The position numbers and the translations under genes are program-made. From NCBI GenBank assembly GCA_039583875.1, contig CM077151.1, forward strand, positions 117,281,519-117,345,518: a DNA stretch of 64,000 nucleotides, given 5' to 3'. The first letter of the stretch is position 1. Each line of letters starts with the position of its first letter. This document shows positions 9,622-19,536 of the stretch, one piece after another. Origin of the DNA: Platanthera guangdongensis (Eukaryota > Streptophyta > Magnoliopsida > Asparagales > Orchidaceae). Below the pieces are notes generated by a model, which saw only the letters and a program-made list of their open reading frames with translations, ran no database searches and had not been told where the DNA came from.

Positions 9622-10981
9622 GTAATGATTCTCTACTTGAGCATGTGAAGCTCTACTTCGTTTGCATAGGGAAACCCGCTCTCGCGAGTTTGCGGTGAGT
9701 TTGAGGCGCTCCTTCGGGTAGACATCAATAGTCCCCATTGTGTACATGTAGAGTCCGTAATCGAGAATGAACATAGGAATGATGTGTGAAGCCTATCCGG
9801 ACAAGTTGGTCTGGATCGGTGATGTTGCATTGCATAAGGGCCGGAGAAGACTCCGTGCGAATGGTTGTTTTTCGGGGTTTCTACGGGGTAGATTGCAACA
9901 AGGAGCCCTGGGGATTAACTCCAAGGTGCACCCGAAAAACTGGGCAGATGCGTGATTCTGCAAACATGGTGGCCTGGGAGCCAACTTGAACATAGCCGGG
10001 TTATGTGAAGTGTGTAACGGAAACGAGACTCGGAGAAGTTTGACCCACGCATATGGCTTAAATTGTCGTTGCGATATGAGTACGGGTTAGATGGAACCGT
10101 AACCGTTCTATGTCGTTCGGTTGGAGTTGTTGGCATAGATGAGGGTCTTAGGCGGTCTAAGGCTTAAAATGACGTGACCAATGCCGGAAAGACTAAATTC
10201 TCACGAGATCGGCCGTCCAAGTGGCGGTGGTGAGACCGAGATGTCTATGGCTTAAACTGACATGACATTGATCGGTTCATCGAGAATGTGACCTGAGTTC
10301 ATGGGGTGTGTGTCCGTGAGTGCCTACGCCTATGTTGTTGTGTTATTTACACTATACTGTTGGATTATGCTAACAAAGTGCAGGGAAGGAGCATCGCCGC
10401 CCCGAGTTGGGGGCGGGATCCTTATAATTTGGTCAGCATAGCTGACTGTTGCCTTTGTTTGCCACCGTGCGATGGATTGTTGCTTGCAGGTGCTGCGGAG
10501 CCGAGTGCTAAATAGCGGGCTAAAGCCCAAGTTGCTGAGCTAGCCCTCGAAGGCCTAATTTTTGAGTGTTTTCTATTATCCATGTATGGCCGGCCTGCGT
10601 GCCGAGGTTTGGAAAACATTGATATTCAAGCAAACTATTGTAAGGCCTTAAGGCCAGTACTTGTGTATTTGTATGATCATTCCTGTTGGCTTTGTAGAGG
10701 ACATTCATGCTATTAGCAGGGTTCTTTTATTTGCAACTAATAAAATTGCTTCCGCTAAAACGACTCTGTGTAGGACGTTGTATATTAGTTGGATGGTTTG
10801 CATTGAGTAACCGCCCGGCCTGTCTGTGGTATATGGTGTCGGGCCCCGGCCGTACCCACTGCTATATGTTATGTGACGGATAGGGGGTGTTACAATCACC
10901 GTCCTCACGTTTCTTCAGTTTTGGTTTTGTTCAGTGAAGAAGAAGTCCTAAAGGAAGTGTGGGGCCGGTTCTAATTCTAAG

Positions 10982-11011
10982 TATATGTATATATATATAT
11001 ATTTATATATA

Positions 11012-11108
<97 letters not shown>

Positions 11109-11110
11109 AT
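10982..11110. repeat. (TA)n(GT)n microsatellite
   Basis: About 90 bp of TA dinucleotides with a few interruptions followed by about 38 bp of GT dinucleotides. Confidence 0.95.
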
Positions 11111-11180
11111 AATTATTTATAAAAAGTTTTGTCTAAAAACGAATTATTTACAAGCGGGTGCGCGGAAAATGAAAATAGTG

Positions 11181-11990
11181 GTTGAAGATGGCTACAAATC
11201 AAATGTGTTCAACATGAAAGTTGTAGATCTCGTTGATACGAACAAATTTCATGTTATCCATTTTTTGATTCGATGAAGTTTTGACCCTCAAAATGGAACC
11301 CGAACATAGACGGGAACAGACTACTCGAGTGGCATCATGAACCACTCGAGTTCCACCATAATCTACTCGAGTAGCAGCATACCACTCGAGTTCCAGCATG
11401 TAGTACTCGAGTAGTAGATTAATTTACTCGAGTAGCACCTCAACACTCGACTTCCAGCATGCATTACTCGAGTAGCAACATATATTACTCGAGTAGCAGC
11501 TCAACACTTGAGTTCCAGCAGAAACAACAAAAGTAGGGTCTCAAAATTTCTTCAAATCGAAAAGTGGTCAACATGAAAGTTGTAGATCTCGTCGATATGA
11601 ACAAATTTCATGTTAACCATTATTTTATAGGACTACGTTTTGTCCCTAAAAACGGAGCCCGAACACAGATAGGAACGGACTACTCGAGTGGCAGCATGAA
11701 CCACTCGAGTTCCAACATAATCTACTCGACTAGAAGCATACCACTCTTGTTCCAGCATGTTGTACTCGAGTAGTAGCATAAAGTACTCGAGTAGCACCTC
11801 AACACTCGAGGCCCAGCATGCATTACTCGAGTAGCAGCATATTTTAATTGAGTAGCAGCTCAACACTCGAGTTCCAGCAGAAAAAAAGATATTTGGGGCT
11901 CCAAATTGCTTCAAATCGAAAAGTGGTCAATATGAAAGTTGTAGATCTCATCGAGACGAACAAATTTCATGTTAACCATTTTTTGATTCA
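11181..11990. repeat. About 360-bp tandem units with ACTCGAGT palindromes
   Basis: Units begin at about 11181, 11545 and 11905 with the shared text AACATGAAAGTTGTAGATCT and ACAAATTTCATGTTA. The first two units contain many copies of TACTCGAGTAG and CACTCGAGTTCCAGCAT, in which ACTCGAGT is a perfect 8-bp palindrome. The third unit degenerates into the unique U3 sequence. The right LTR has only about one unit (43150-43450). Confidence 0.85.
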
Positions 11991-12322
11991 ATGCTGTTTT
12001 GAGCCTCTACATGGCGTCTGAGCAAAATCTGAAATGTGTTATTCGAGAAAAACCATAGCTACTCGAGAAGACTCATAACGGAAGCCCAAACGAGCGCCGA
12101 ATTAAACGAAACTAGCACTGAAGTCGAACACTAATGCTACGAATTTAATGGCGAAGTCAAAACCAAAAAACTTAACTTATCAACTCGAAAACTTTCAGTT
12201 TCGACAAAAATCCAAAAAATCTGATCAATCAGACCTAACGGACACGAAAACGCACTAACGCTGCAGCGCTGACAACATGACGTAAAAAGGGTAATGCTCT
12301 GACGTCATAAATATGATGATAT

Positions 12323-12327
12323 CAAAT
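12323..12327. repeat. TSD of SOLO-G, left copy (CAAAT)
   Basis: CAAAT here and at 14189-14193. The right LTR of GYP-C has the empty site ATATCAAATCAAATAAAATC at about 43679-43698, which proves the insertion. Confidence 0.92.
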
Positions 12328-12369
12328 TGTTGAATTCTGTGAAGTGAAAGTGGGTGAATGGAAGGCTTG

Positions 12370-13880
12370 GGAAACCTATCCGCGCGGACTATGCGGACAG
12401 GGTTGGCGGACTGCTAGGTCGGCAGGGATGTTGCAGGCGGTTTGCTCTGTGGCGGCCTGGGCGGTCTGTTCGCGCGGACTACGCGGACAGCAGCGGCGGT
12501 CTGACAGGCCAGTGTATGCTCAGCAGGCGGTTTACTCCCAGGAAGTAACCGGGCGGATAGGAATGTTATTCGCGGAGTCCGGCAAGAAGCGGACTGAAGA
12601 ACTGGAGCTCGGCAGACCGGTTTGGCAGATGCCTTGGTCTTGCTCTAGTGAAGCGGCAGCGGGAAGCCGCGGAGACCGCCGGTCAGCGCGGACAGAAACT
12701 GGAGGTCGCCCGGTATGGCGGGCTAGATCCAGTGTCCGCCAGTAAGTGCGGACTGGCCCTTGTGGCCAGCGGACTGGACTTGGTGGGAACTGAACCAAGT
12801 CCAGGTTGGCTCAGTCCGGGGAGATCGCGTAGTGGAGCGCGGGCTGGTTTCTCAGTCCGTCAAGCGTAGTAGAAGTGCAGTTGCCTTGTTTGCTAGCTTG
12901 GGGAAATGCGGACTGGAGATTTGCTTGTGCAGGAGCGTGCGGACTGGAGTCGGAGTCCGCTGAGTCCGGTTTAGCCTTGTGATGAGGTTATGGACTCAGG
13001 AGTTGTGGACTGGAGTCTGCTGTTAGCGGACTGGATTGGAGTGTCCGCTAAGTCCGGAGGTGCCTTGGCAATGAGGTAATGGACTTGAGATATGCGGACG
13101 AAAGCCGGGTGTCCGCTGAGTCCGGCAGGTGCCTTGATGGCGAGGCTGCGGGCTCGGGTTTTGCGGGCTGATGCCTTGTCCGCAGAATGGCGGACACGGC
13201 TGTTGTGGAGTCCGTGGTGGTCCTGGTTTGGTCTCTGGCGGCAAGGCGGGCTGGATATTGGAGTCCGGCCTTGGAGAAGCTGGGGCGGACTGGCTATCTG
13301 CACAGGAGCGGCGAACTGGAATGTGTGTCCGCGGGCTGGCGGACACACTTGTTCTAGCTGCGGGTTGTGGCGGTGATCCTATCGGCTAGGGCGGTGACCA
13401 TACTCATCGTCGTGCCTATAAATAGGACTCATGTCACATTAGGAAACAAGGAACCTAGACCGAAGTAAGTGAACATTATTTGAGCTCGCGTAAGTTGCTG
13501 CTGTCTGGACCTTGTGTCCGCGCGGATTGAGAGTTGACCCGGTTGTGCTGTGCAGTTTGTGCGGATAGCGCTGGAAAGCTAGGACTTGGCTCTGATTGCG
13601 GTCAGGGACAGTGCGGACTCTGCGGTTAAGCAACAGCGGTAAACAGCAGGTCGCGGATAGCGACCAGGCGGTCTTCTCTTTGGCGACTTGGTTCGGGGTT
13701 CAGGAAGTCGCCTGCTTCAGGCGGACTGTTCCATTTGGTGACGCAGCTTGTGCGGTCTGGCGGTGTCCAGATCGGCGGTGAAGAGCTAAGCATTGGAATA
13801 AGGGTGAGTCCGCGCGGCTTGGATTGCGGTCTGGCGACCTGGCGGACTGAGCGGACTCCACAGCAGTAGGTCGGCGGCTT
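12370..13880. repeat. GCGGACT/AGTCCGC word array in SOLO-G
   Basis: By hand I count about 30 copies of GCGGAC or its complement GTCCGC, in both orientations, most of them upstream of the TATA box and a few downstream. Protein-like reading frames across this stretch are artefacts of the words. Confidence 0.85.
13416..13425 (+). promoter_or_regulatory. TATA box of SOLO-G
   Basis: CTATAAATAG, a near-perfect plant TATA box, at the downstream edge of the dense part of the GCGGACT array. Confidence 0.75.
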
Positions 13881-14011
13881 GTTGATTGAGTCCGCGCGGC
13901 TTGTTTTTTTGTTCTTGTCTTTGTAACTGTCTCTGTTCTCCCGGTGTTGGGTTTTGGTGAAGCATGTCTCACCATGTATGTCTCGCCTTGTAAAGAAGTT
14001 TGCTCTTGATC

Positions 14012-14017
14012 AATAAA
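14012..14017 (+). terminator. Poly(A) signal of SOLO-G
   Basis: AATAAA in the context GATCAATAAAGAAGC, followed by a T/G-rich stretch, as expected for the R region of an LTR. Confidence 0.6.
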
Positions 14018-14188
14018 GAAGCTTGTGCTGCATGTGTTGCTGGTTGTTACTGCTTTGTTGAGATAACCCCTGCTAACTCCACGATCCGGGAAAACTTTCA
14101 ACATTATAAGTGGGCATATTCTCCTTCGGTTTGTTGAGTTTTCAACAGGGTATCCAAGGGGGCGTCTGCGGTTTGTTGAATTTTAACA

Positions 14189-14193
14189 CAAAT
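14189..14193. repeat. TSD of SOLO-G, right copy (CAAAT)
   Basis: Matches 12323-12327. Confidence 0.92.
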
Positions 14194-14240
14194 CAAATAA
14201 AATCATCGAAAAAAAATCGGGGGCGTTACAGTCACTCCCC

Positions 14241-17200
14241 CTAAAACGAAGTATCGCCCCGAAACTTAATACAACACCAAAACCAATCAAAAACGATTGA
14301 ATCAAACATCGCAAAAACTAGGAGACTTACCAAAACTAAGGGAAGAGATGCGAATGAGATTTCCTCATCATCGACCCAATTCCACGTCTCGCTCTCGACG
14401 TTTTGATTTCTCCAAAGAACCTTGACCATGGGGATTGTCTTTCTCTGCAACACTCGATCCTGAGACTCCAAAATACGAACAGGCACCTGCACAAAAGAAT
14501 GGTTTGGCTCCTACCGGGGCACAACATCGAGAATCTGCCTGTCGCTCAACACGCACTTCCACAGCTGACTCACATGGAAAACATCGTGCACTCCGGGAAA
14601 AATTACCGGTAGGTCCAACCTTTAAGCTGAAAAACCAATCCGCCCAACAATTCGGAAGGGTCCCACATATCTCGGGTCCAACTTATGATTCTTACCAAAT
14701 CGCTTCACATCAGACATCGGGGAAACATTTAGGAAAACCATACCCTCGAAGGCAAATTCCAAATCGGTCCTGCACTAATTAACATACTTTTCATAGCACT
14801 CCTGGGCTACCCGAAGCATCTCTCGGATGAGCCTAACTGAAATTTCCATCTCTTAAAGGGCTTCTGGACCTAGCAATTGTTTCTCACCAACCTCAGCCCA
14901 AAATAAAGGAGTCCTACAATGTCTCCCATATAAAGCTTCAAATGGAGCCATTTGCAAGCTCTCCTTGTAGTTATTATTGTTGGCAAACTCCATTAGTCTC
15001 AGATGCTCATCCCATGCTCCATCGTGGTCCAAAATGTAACATCTAATCATGTGCTCCACGATTTGATTTACTCTTTCCACTTGTCCATTCGTCTGCGGAT
15101 GGTATGCTGTGGAATAACTCAAGTCGGTACCCAACCCCTCTTGCAAGATCTTCCAGAAATGCGACGAGAACGAGGAGTCTCGATCAGATACAACACTGAC
15201 TGGTACTCCATGCAACCTGATGAACTCGTCCAAATACAATCCAGCTATTTTCTTCATGGAGTAGTCAATCTTGAATGGCATGAAGTGAGCACTCTTCATA
15301 AGTCTATCCACGATCACCCAAACTGAGTCATGCCCTCTGGGAGATCTCGGTAATCCAGTAATAAAGTCCATCAAGATACTCTCCCATTTCCAACTCGGGA
15401 TCTCCAAAGGTGTTAACTTGCCTCCAGGCCTTCCATGATCGGCCTTAACTCGCTTACAGCTGAAACATTTAGATATAAACCTTGCTATATCCCCCTTCAT
15501 ACCCATCCACCAAGCAATCTATTTCAGATCCTGGTACGTATTGGTCGAACCGGGGTGGTAGGCCACATTAGAACCATGTGCCTCCTTGCACAACTGATAC
15601 CCAATATCTTTAACAGCGGGAATGCAAAGCCTACCACGGTATCTCAGGGTTCCCATATCATCAATAGAAAACTCTGGCAACTCACCCTTTGCATCTCTAT
15701 TATAAAGATGTAACAGATCCGGATCCTCCTTTTGTTGCAATCTAGTATGCGTAATCTGCGAAGGCTCTAACACTTCTAATTCACTTGTCGAGCTGCAACT
15801 TCCCATTGAAATTCCCATCAGTAGAAATTCTTCCACCAGTGAATCCACCGAAAGGTTAAAAATTTTAGTTGTATTCCTGCTCAGAGCGTCGGCTACCACG
15901 TTAGCTTTGCCCGGGTGGTACTGGATCTCAACATCATAGTCTGCTACATACTCCAGCCATCTACGCTGACGCAAATTCAGTTCCTTTTGTATGAAGATGT
16001 ATTTCAAACTTTTATGATCCACGATCACCCAAACTAAGTCATGCCCTCTGGGAGATCTCAACAATCCAGTAATAAAGTCCATCGAGATACTCTCCCATTT
16101 CCAACTCGGGATCTCCAAAGGTGTCAACTTGCCTCCAGGCCTTCCATGATCGACCTTAACTAGCTTACAGGTGAAACTTTCAGATACAAACCTTGCTATA
16201 TCCCCCTTCATACCCATCCACCAAGCAATCTGTTTCAGATCCTAGTACATCTTGGTCGAACGAGGTGGTAGGCCACATTAGAACCATGTGCCTCCTTGCA
16301 CAACTGATACTTAATATATTTAACAGCGGGAATGCGAAGCCTACTACGGTATCTCAGGGTTCCCATATCATCAAAAGAAAACTCTGGCAACTCACCCTTC
16401 GCAGCTCTACTATAAAGATGTAACAGATCTGGATTCTCCTTTTGAAGCAATCTAGTAAGCGTAATCCACGAATGCTCTAACACTTCTAATTCACTAGTCG
16501 AGCTGCCACTTCCCACTAAAATTCCCATCAGTAGAAATTCTTCCACCAGTGAATCCACCGAAAGGTCAAAAATTTTAGTTGTCTTCCTGCTCATGGCATC
16601 GGCTGCCACGTTAGCTTTGCCCGGGTGGTACTGGATCTCAACATCATAGTCTGCCACATACTCTAGCCATCTACGCTGGCACAAATTCAGTTCCTTATGT
16701 GTGAAGACGTATTTCAAACTTGTATGATCAGTATAAATCTTGCATATAGTGTCATACAACAGATGTCTCCGCAACTTGAGGGCATAGATCACTGCTGCAA
16801 ATTCTAGGTCATGCGTAGTGTAATTCCGTTCATGAACCTTTAGCTTCCTAAACCCATACGCAATAACCTTGCCCTCCTACATCAACACGCATCCAAGCCC
16901 AACATGTGATGCGTCCACATACAAAGCATACTCCAGTCCTTCAGTAGGCAGGGTCAAAACTGGTGCAGTGCATAATCTCCACTTCAGCTCCTGGAACGCC
17001 TCTTCACACTTATTACTCCAAATAAAGGCAACATGCTTCTGCGTCAACTTTGTCAAAGGCGCAGATAATGTAGAGAATCCCTCCACAAACCTTCTATAGT
17101 AGTCTGTCAGCAATAGAAAACTTCTTATTTCCTTGGGAGGGGTATGCCTACTCCAATCCATCACTGCATCTATCTTCTCTAGATCAACTGTTATCCCATC

Positions 17201-18402
17201 TTTATTCACCATATGACCCAAGAAAGAGACTTGAGGTAGCCAAAACTTGTACTTGCTCAACTTAGCATACAACTTATGCTCTCTCAAAGTTGACAAAACC
17301 AATCGCAAGTGCTGCACATGCTCTTCAGCATTGCGGGAGTAGACTAGAACGCCATCTGTGAACACGATGACAAAATGATCCAGGAAGTCCTTGAATACTC
17401 TGTTCATCAAATCCATGTATGCGGCGGGTGCATTAGTCAATCCAAAATACATTACCAAGCACTCAAAATGTCCATGCCGCCAACGAAAAGCAGTTCGTGG
17501 AATGTCTGCCTCACGAATCCTCAACTCATGATAACCCGAACGTAGGTCAATCTTGGAAAATATAGAGCTACCATGCAACTGGTCAAACAGATCATCGATT
17601 CTCGACAAGGGATATCTATTCTTGATTGCCACTTTATTAAATTCTCTGTAATCTATACACAAACTCATTGATCCATCTTTCTTCTTTACAAATAGAATGG
17701 GAACACCCCACGGTGACAAAAATGGCCTAATGAAACCGTTCTGCAACAGCTCGTCTAACTGGGTATGCAGCTCTCCCAACTCACGCAGAGCCATACGGTA
17801 CGGAGCCTTAATGATAGGACGGGTACCCGACTCTAAATCTATAACAAACTCAACATCTCTCTCAGGCGGAAGACCAAGAAGATTATCAGGAAACACGTCA
17901 GGAAACTCGTGCACTACAACAATCTCCTCCACAAGCGGCAAACTAACAACGGTCGCCAACACTAAAACTAAACAGGCAAAGCATCGTGAATACAAAAGCT
18001 TTTGAGCACTTACCGCGGAAATGATCGGAGAATCTTGGCGCGAATAACCATAAATGCTCCTATTTTGACCGTCATCATCTTGAAGTCCAAGCGCCTGACC
18101 TTGCACTGGATTACTGCATCGTACTTCGATAGCCAATCCAAGCCCAGGATTACATCAAACTCTTCCAAATCTATAACCTTTAGATCTGCAACCGCGAGAA
18201 AAATCTCCCAACTGGACTAGACAACCCTAAATTCCCTGATCTGACACCACGAATTCACCTGAGCGGAACTTGACACAGAACGGGTCGCCAACCGGATTGA
18301 GGGTCAAACAGTGATGCTCTACAAAAGATCTTGCCATGAACGAGTGGGTAGCACCGGAATCGAAAGGGACACGCGCCCAGTGGTTACTTACCTTAAACTT
18401 TC
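14241..18402 (-). pseudogene. GYP-C pol: protease, RT, RNase H, integrase, chromodomain
   Basis: Minus strand. Protease has DSG at 18361-18353 in the context PFDSGATHSF. RT (18136-16877) is long and mostly open, but its catalytic box reads FTDG (17363-17352) instead of FIDD, so the second catalytic Asp is gone. RNase H continues with [10 protein letters not shown] and then a stop. Linker, H2C2 finger and start of integrase are present twice owing to a 711-bp tandem duplication (15308-16729). The integrase core (15506-14853) keeps D in LMDFITG, D in VSDRDS and E in GQVERVN. A chromodomain remnant (14492-14241) has KTIPMVKVLWRN. Typical Tekay/Del architecture, non-functional copy. Confidence 0.88.
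15308..16729 (-). repeat. 711-bp tandem duplication in GYP-C pol
   Basis: The segment starting CCACGATCACCCAAACT at 15308 recurs at 16019, offset 711 bp (237 codons, in frame). The copies encode the end of RNase H, the linker, the H2C2 finger and the first part of integrase, and have since diverged by substitutions. Confidence 0.85.
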
Positions 18403-18486
18403 CTATAAGATTAAATATATGACTAAGGGAAAAGAACGTTGACATTTAGATCATACCTAGAAAATAAAACTAGGTTAGGATCTAAC
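18403..18486 (-). other. Candidate gag-protease intron of GYP-C (84 bp)
   Basis: On the minus strand GTTAGA (18486) ... CTTATAG (18403). The upstream frame ends in codons for V-I-S plus the first G of the next codon; read unspliced it hits TAG immediately after GGT. With the 84 bp removed the frame enters the protease (K-F-K-V then PFDSG) with no stop. Alternative AG sites exist inside (for example TTTTCTAG), but only this one gives the conserved phase and position seen in GYP-D and GYP-F. Confidence 0.65.
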
Positions 18487-18576
18487 CTGAAATAACTTGG
18501 GTCGACGTCTGAGCTTCATCCGCGGACACCACGTTCAACTTGCCCTTCCCTTTGTCCAAGAGCTGCGGTGGCGGCA
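18487..18576 (-). pseudogene. GYP-C gag, last coding segment
   Basis: Codes for the Pro/Lys/Ser-rich end of gag (PPPQLLDKGKGKLN and onwards) on the minus strand up to the candidate donor at 18486. It is the direct continuation of 40706-41840 across the GYP-D insertion. Confidence 0.75.
18572..18576. repeat. TSD of GYP-D, left copy (CGGCA)
   Basis: CGGCA here and at 40701-40705, immediately outside TGTAACATCC and GGTCTTACA. Confidence 0.92.
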
Positions 18577-18654
18577 TGTAACATCCCATGTTACTTCTAG
18601 ACCTCTTAACTTAGATTGGGTTAGGCATGGGGTGGGTTTTATGGAAACTAGCTA

Positions 18655-19025
18655 GGTTTGACCCTAGGTAGTGGGTTGTAGTCATGTGGGGCCCACTATA
18701 GGACCAAGTCAAACTAGGTCAAACTAGCCTAAATAAGGACCATAGCTACACCATGACCCCACCACATTGCCCTAACCCTAAAAACAATCTAAGTGGACCC
18801 TAGGGCATGTTACTAGGTCAACACTTTGACCCGAGTTGACCAAAGTCAACCTTGGGCCTAATTTGGTCAAACCCACACTCATAAGCACAATTAGCCTAAG
18901 TAGGGCACCCCCTTGACCCAACCCAAGTTGGGTGGTGCCACTAAGCTCATGACCATCAAATGGGGTCAGCCCACTCATCATGTTGACTAAGTCAACTCTC
19001 CAAGTCAACAAGTCAACTATTTGAC
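18655..19025. promoter_or_regulatory. TTGAC (W-box core) cluster in GYP-D U3
   Basis: By hand I count 14 TTGAC cores, on either strand, within about 370 bp; chance expectation is about 0.7. Many are in head-to-head pairs such as TGTTGACTAAGTCAACT. TTGAC(C/T) is the W-box bound by WRKY factors. The same cluster is present in the 3' LTR (26325-26695). Confidence 0.7.
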
Positions 19026-19494
19026 CTAAAAGAGGGAAATGAAGACCAAGCCACCCTCCCTTGGGCTAAGCCCACCAAACTTAGCCCATGCCCAGCCTAA
19101 GGCACCAAAGACCATCCCTACCCCTCTTATTGAGGAGAGAGAATGCATGCAAGGGGCATTATGGAGAAATCACCTAAAAGGAGGAGAGAGAAATGGAATA
19201 TGATGAGAGGTGGCCATGTGGCCTTCACTCCTTCAGCCTAAAAGATGCTGGCCGACCTCCTCACATCATTACAGAAGGAATTAAGGGCTGAGAGCCACTT
19301 GGCAAGCATGGGCGGAGCAACCAAGGCTGAGCCCGAGCTCACCTTGGTTGTATCTCCCCATATACCCCACCCCAGCCCCAATTAACCCCTCCATCAGCTT
19401 CAGAGAGAGAGAAGGAATTGAAATCGAGTGCTGGAACATGGAAATCGGTGGAGAATCAAGCAATCGGGGAGGAGCTCGCCGGCGCACCACCACC

Positions 19495-19536
19495 ATGGCA
19501 AACTGCCGCCTGAACCGCCTCCAAGCCCCAATCCAG
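19495..19536 (+). other. Candidate LTR-encoded gag leader exon (GYP-D)
   Basis: ACCACCATGGCA gives an ATG in ideal context, followed by 13 codons rich in Arg, ending CAG before GTCCGT. The 3' LTR copy (27164-27205) encodes the basic form M-A-N-R-R-L-N-R-R. Phase would fit an acceptor at 21630. The donor is not ideal, and an in-frame ATG at 21616 offers a simpler start, so this is weaker than in GYP-E and GYP-F. Confidence 0.35.

Larger units (their letters stand above)
7109..10894 (+). mobile_element. GYP-A: 5'-truncated Tekay-like gypsy element
   Basis: Only the linker after RNase H, the integrase, the chromodomain, the PPT region and a complete 3' LTR (8688-10894) remain. The 5' part is missing because SIR-A abuts at 7108 and its far end is truncated. 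Sequence is close to GYP-F and GYP-E in both pol and LTR. After the terminal TGTTACA the flank begins ATCAC, the presumptive TSD, which cannot be checked against a left flank. Confidence 0.85.
8688..10894 (+). repeat. GYP-A 3' LTR (2,207 bp)
   Basis: Begins TGTAATGCCC after the purine tract and ends GTGTTACA. U3 holds the ACACGGGCGTGT array (8755-9310). A GATATACCC element near 9398 may act as TATA box, and an ATG mini-exon follows at 9598-9621. Similar to the LTRs of GYP-F and, more distantly, GYP-E. Confidence 0.88.
12328..14188 (+). mobile_element. SOLO-G: solo LTR, 1,861 bp
   Basis: Begins TGTTGAATTC and ends TTTTAACA, flanked by CAAAT. It has a full LTR layout: U3 with about 30 GCGGAC/GTCCGC words, TATA box CTATAAATAG (13416-13425) and AATAAA (14012-14017) about 590 bp downstream. 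Near the end TTCAACA (14141-14147) is followed by GGGTATCCAAGG, which looks like a degraded PBS, and then by a second TGTTGAATTTTAACA. The insertion may thus be one LTR plus a scrap of interior and second LTR. No coding domain allows a family call. Confidence 0.85.
10895..14230 (-). repeat. GYP-C 3' LTR, interrupted by SOLO-G
   Basis: On the minus strand it starts TGTAACGCCCCC at 14230, preceded by the purine tract on the same strand (GGGGGAGTGAC). It shares with the right LTR (42545-43723) the block around 12000-12327 and 14189-14230 and the ACTCGAGT array. The stretch 10895-11170, including a microsatellite, has no match in the right LTR, so either that LTR was deleted or this part is foreign. 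Length polymorphism in the 360-bp tandem units adds to the difference. Confidence 0.7.
10895..18576 (-). mobile_element. GYP-C, left segment: 3' LTR, pol, end of gag
   Basis: Minus-strand Tekay-like gypsy element. Its left LTR (to 14230) is interrupted by SOLO-G. The interior runs from 14231 to 18576, where GYP-D is inserted, and resumes at 40706. The join is exact: removing GYP-D and one CGGCA copy makes the gag frame continuous. The left LTR boundary is unclear because 10895-11170 has no counterpart in the right LTR. RT catalytic residues are damaged and a 711-bp duplication is present, so the copy is dead. Confidence 0.85.

Noticed and set aside
9767..10136. Frames shared by the 3' half of GYP-A, GYP-E and GYP-F LTRs
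   Set aside because: Recurrence reflects LTR homology; frames are short, overlap on both strands and lie in the candidate intron or untranslated part.
10959..11276. Open frame with an Ile-Tyr repeat
   Set aside because: Product of the (TA)n(GT)n microsatellite.
12344..12869. Arg/Gly/Ser-rich frames in SOLO-G
   Set aside because: Caused by GCGGACT words in a GC-rich U3; overlapping frames on both strands, no domain.
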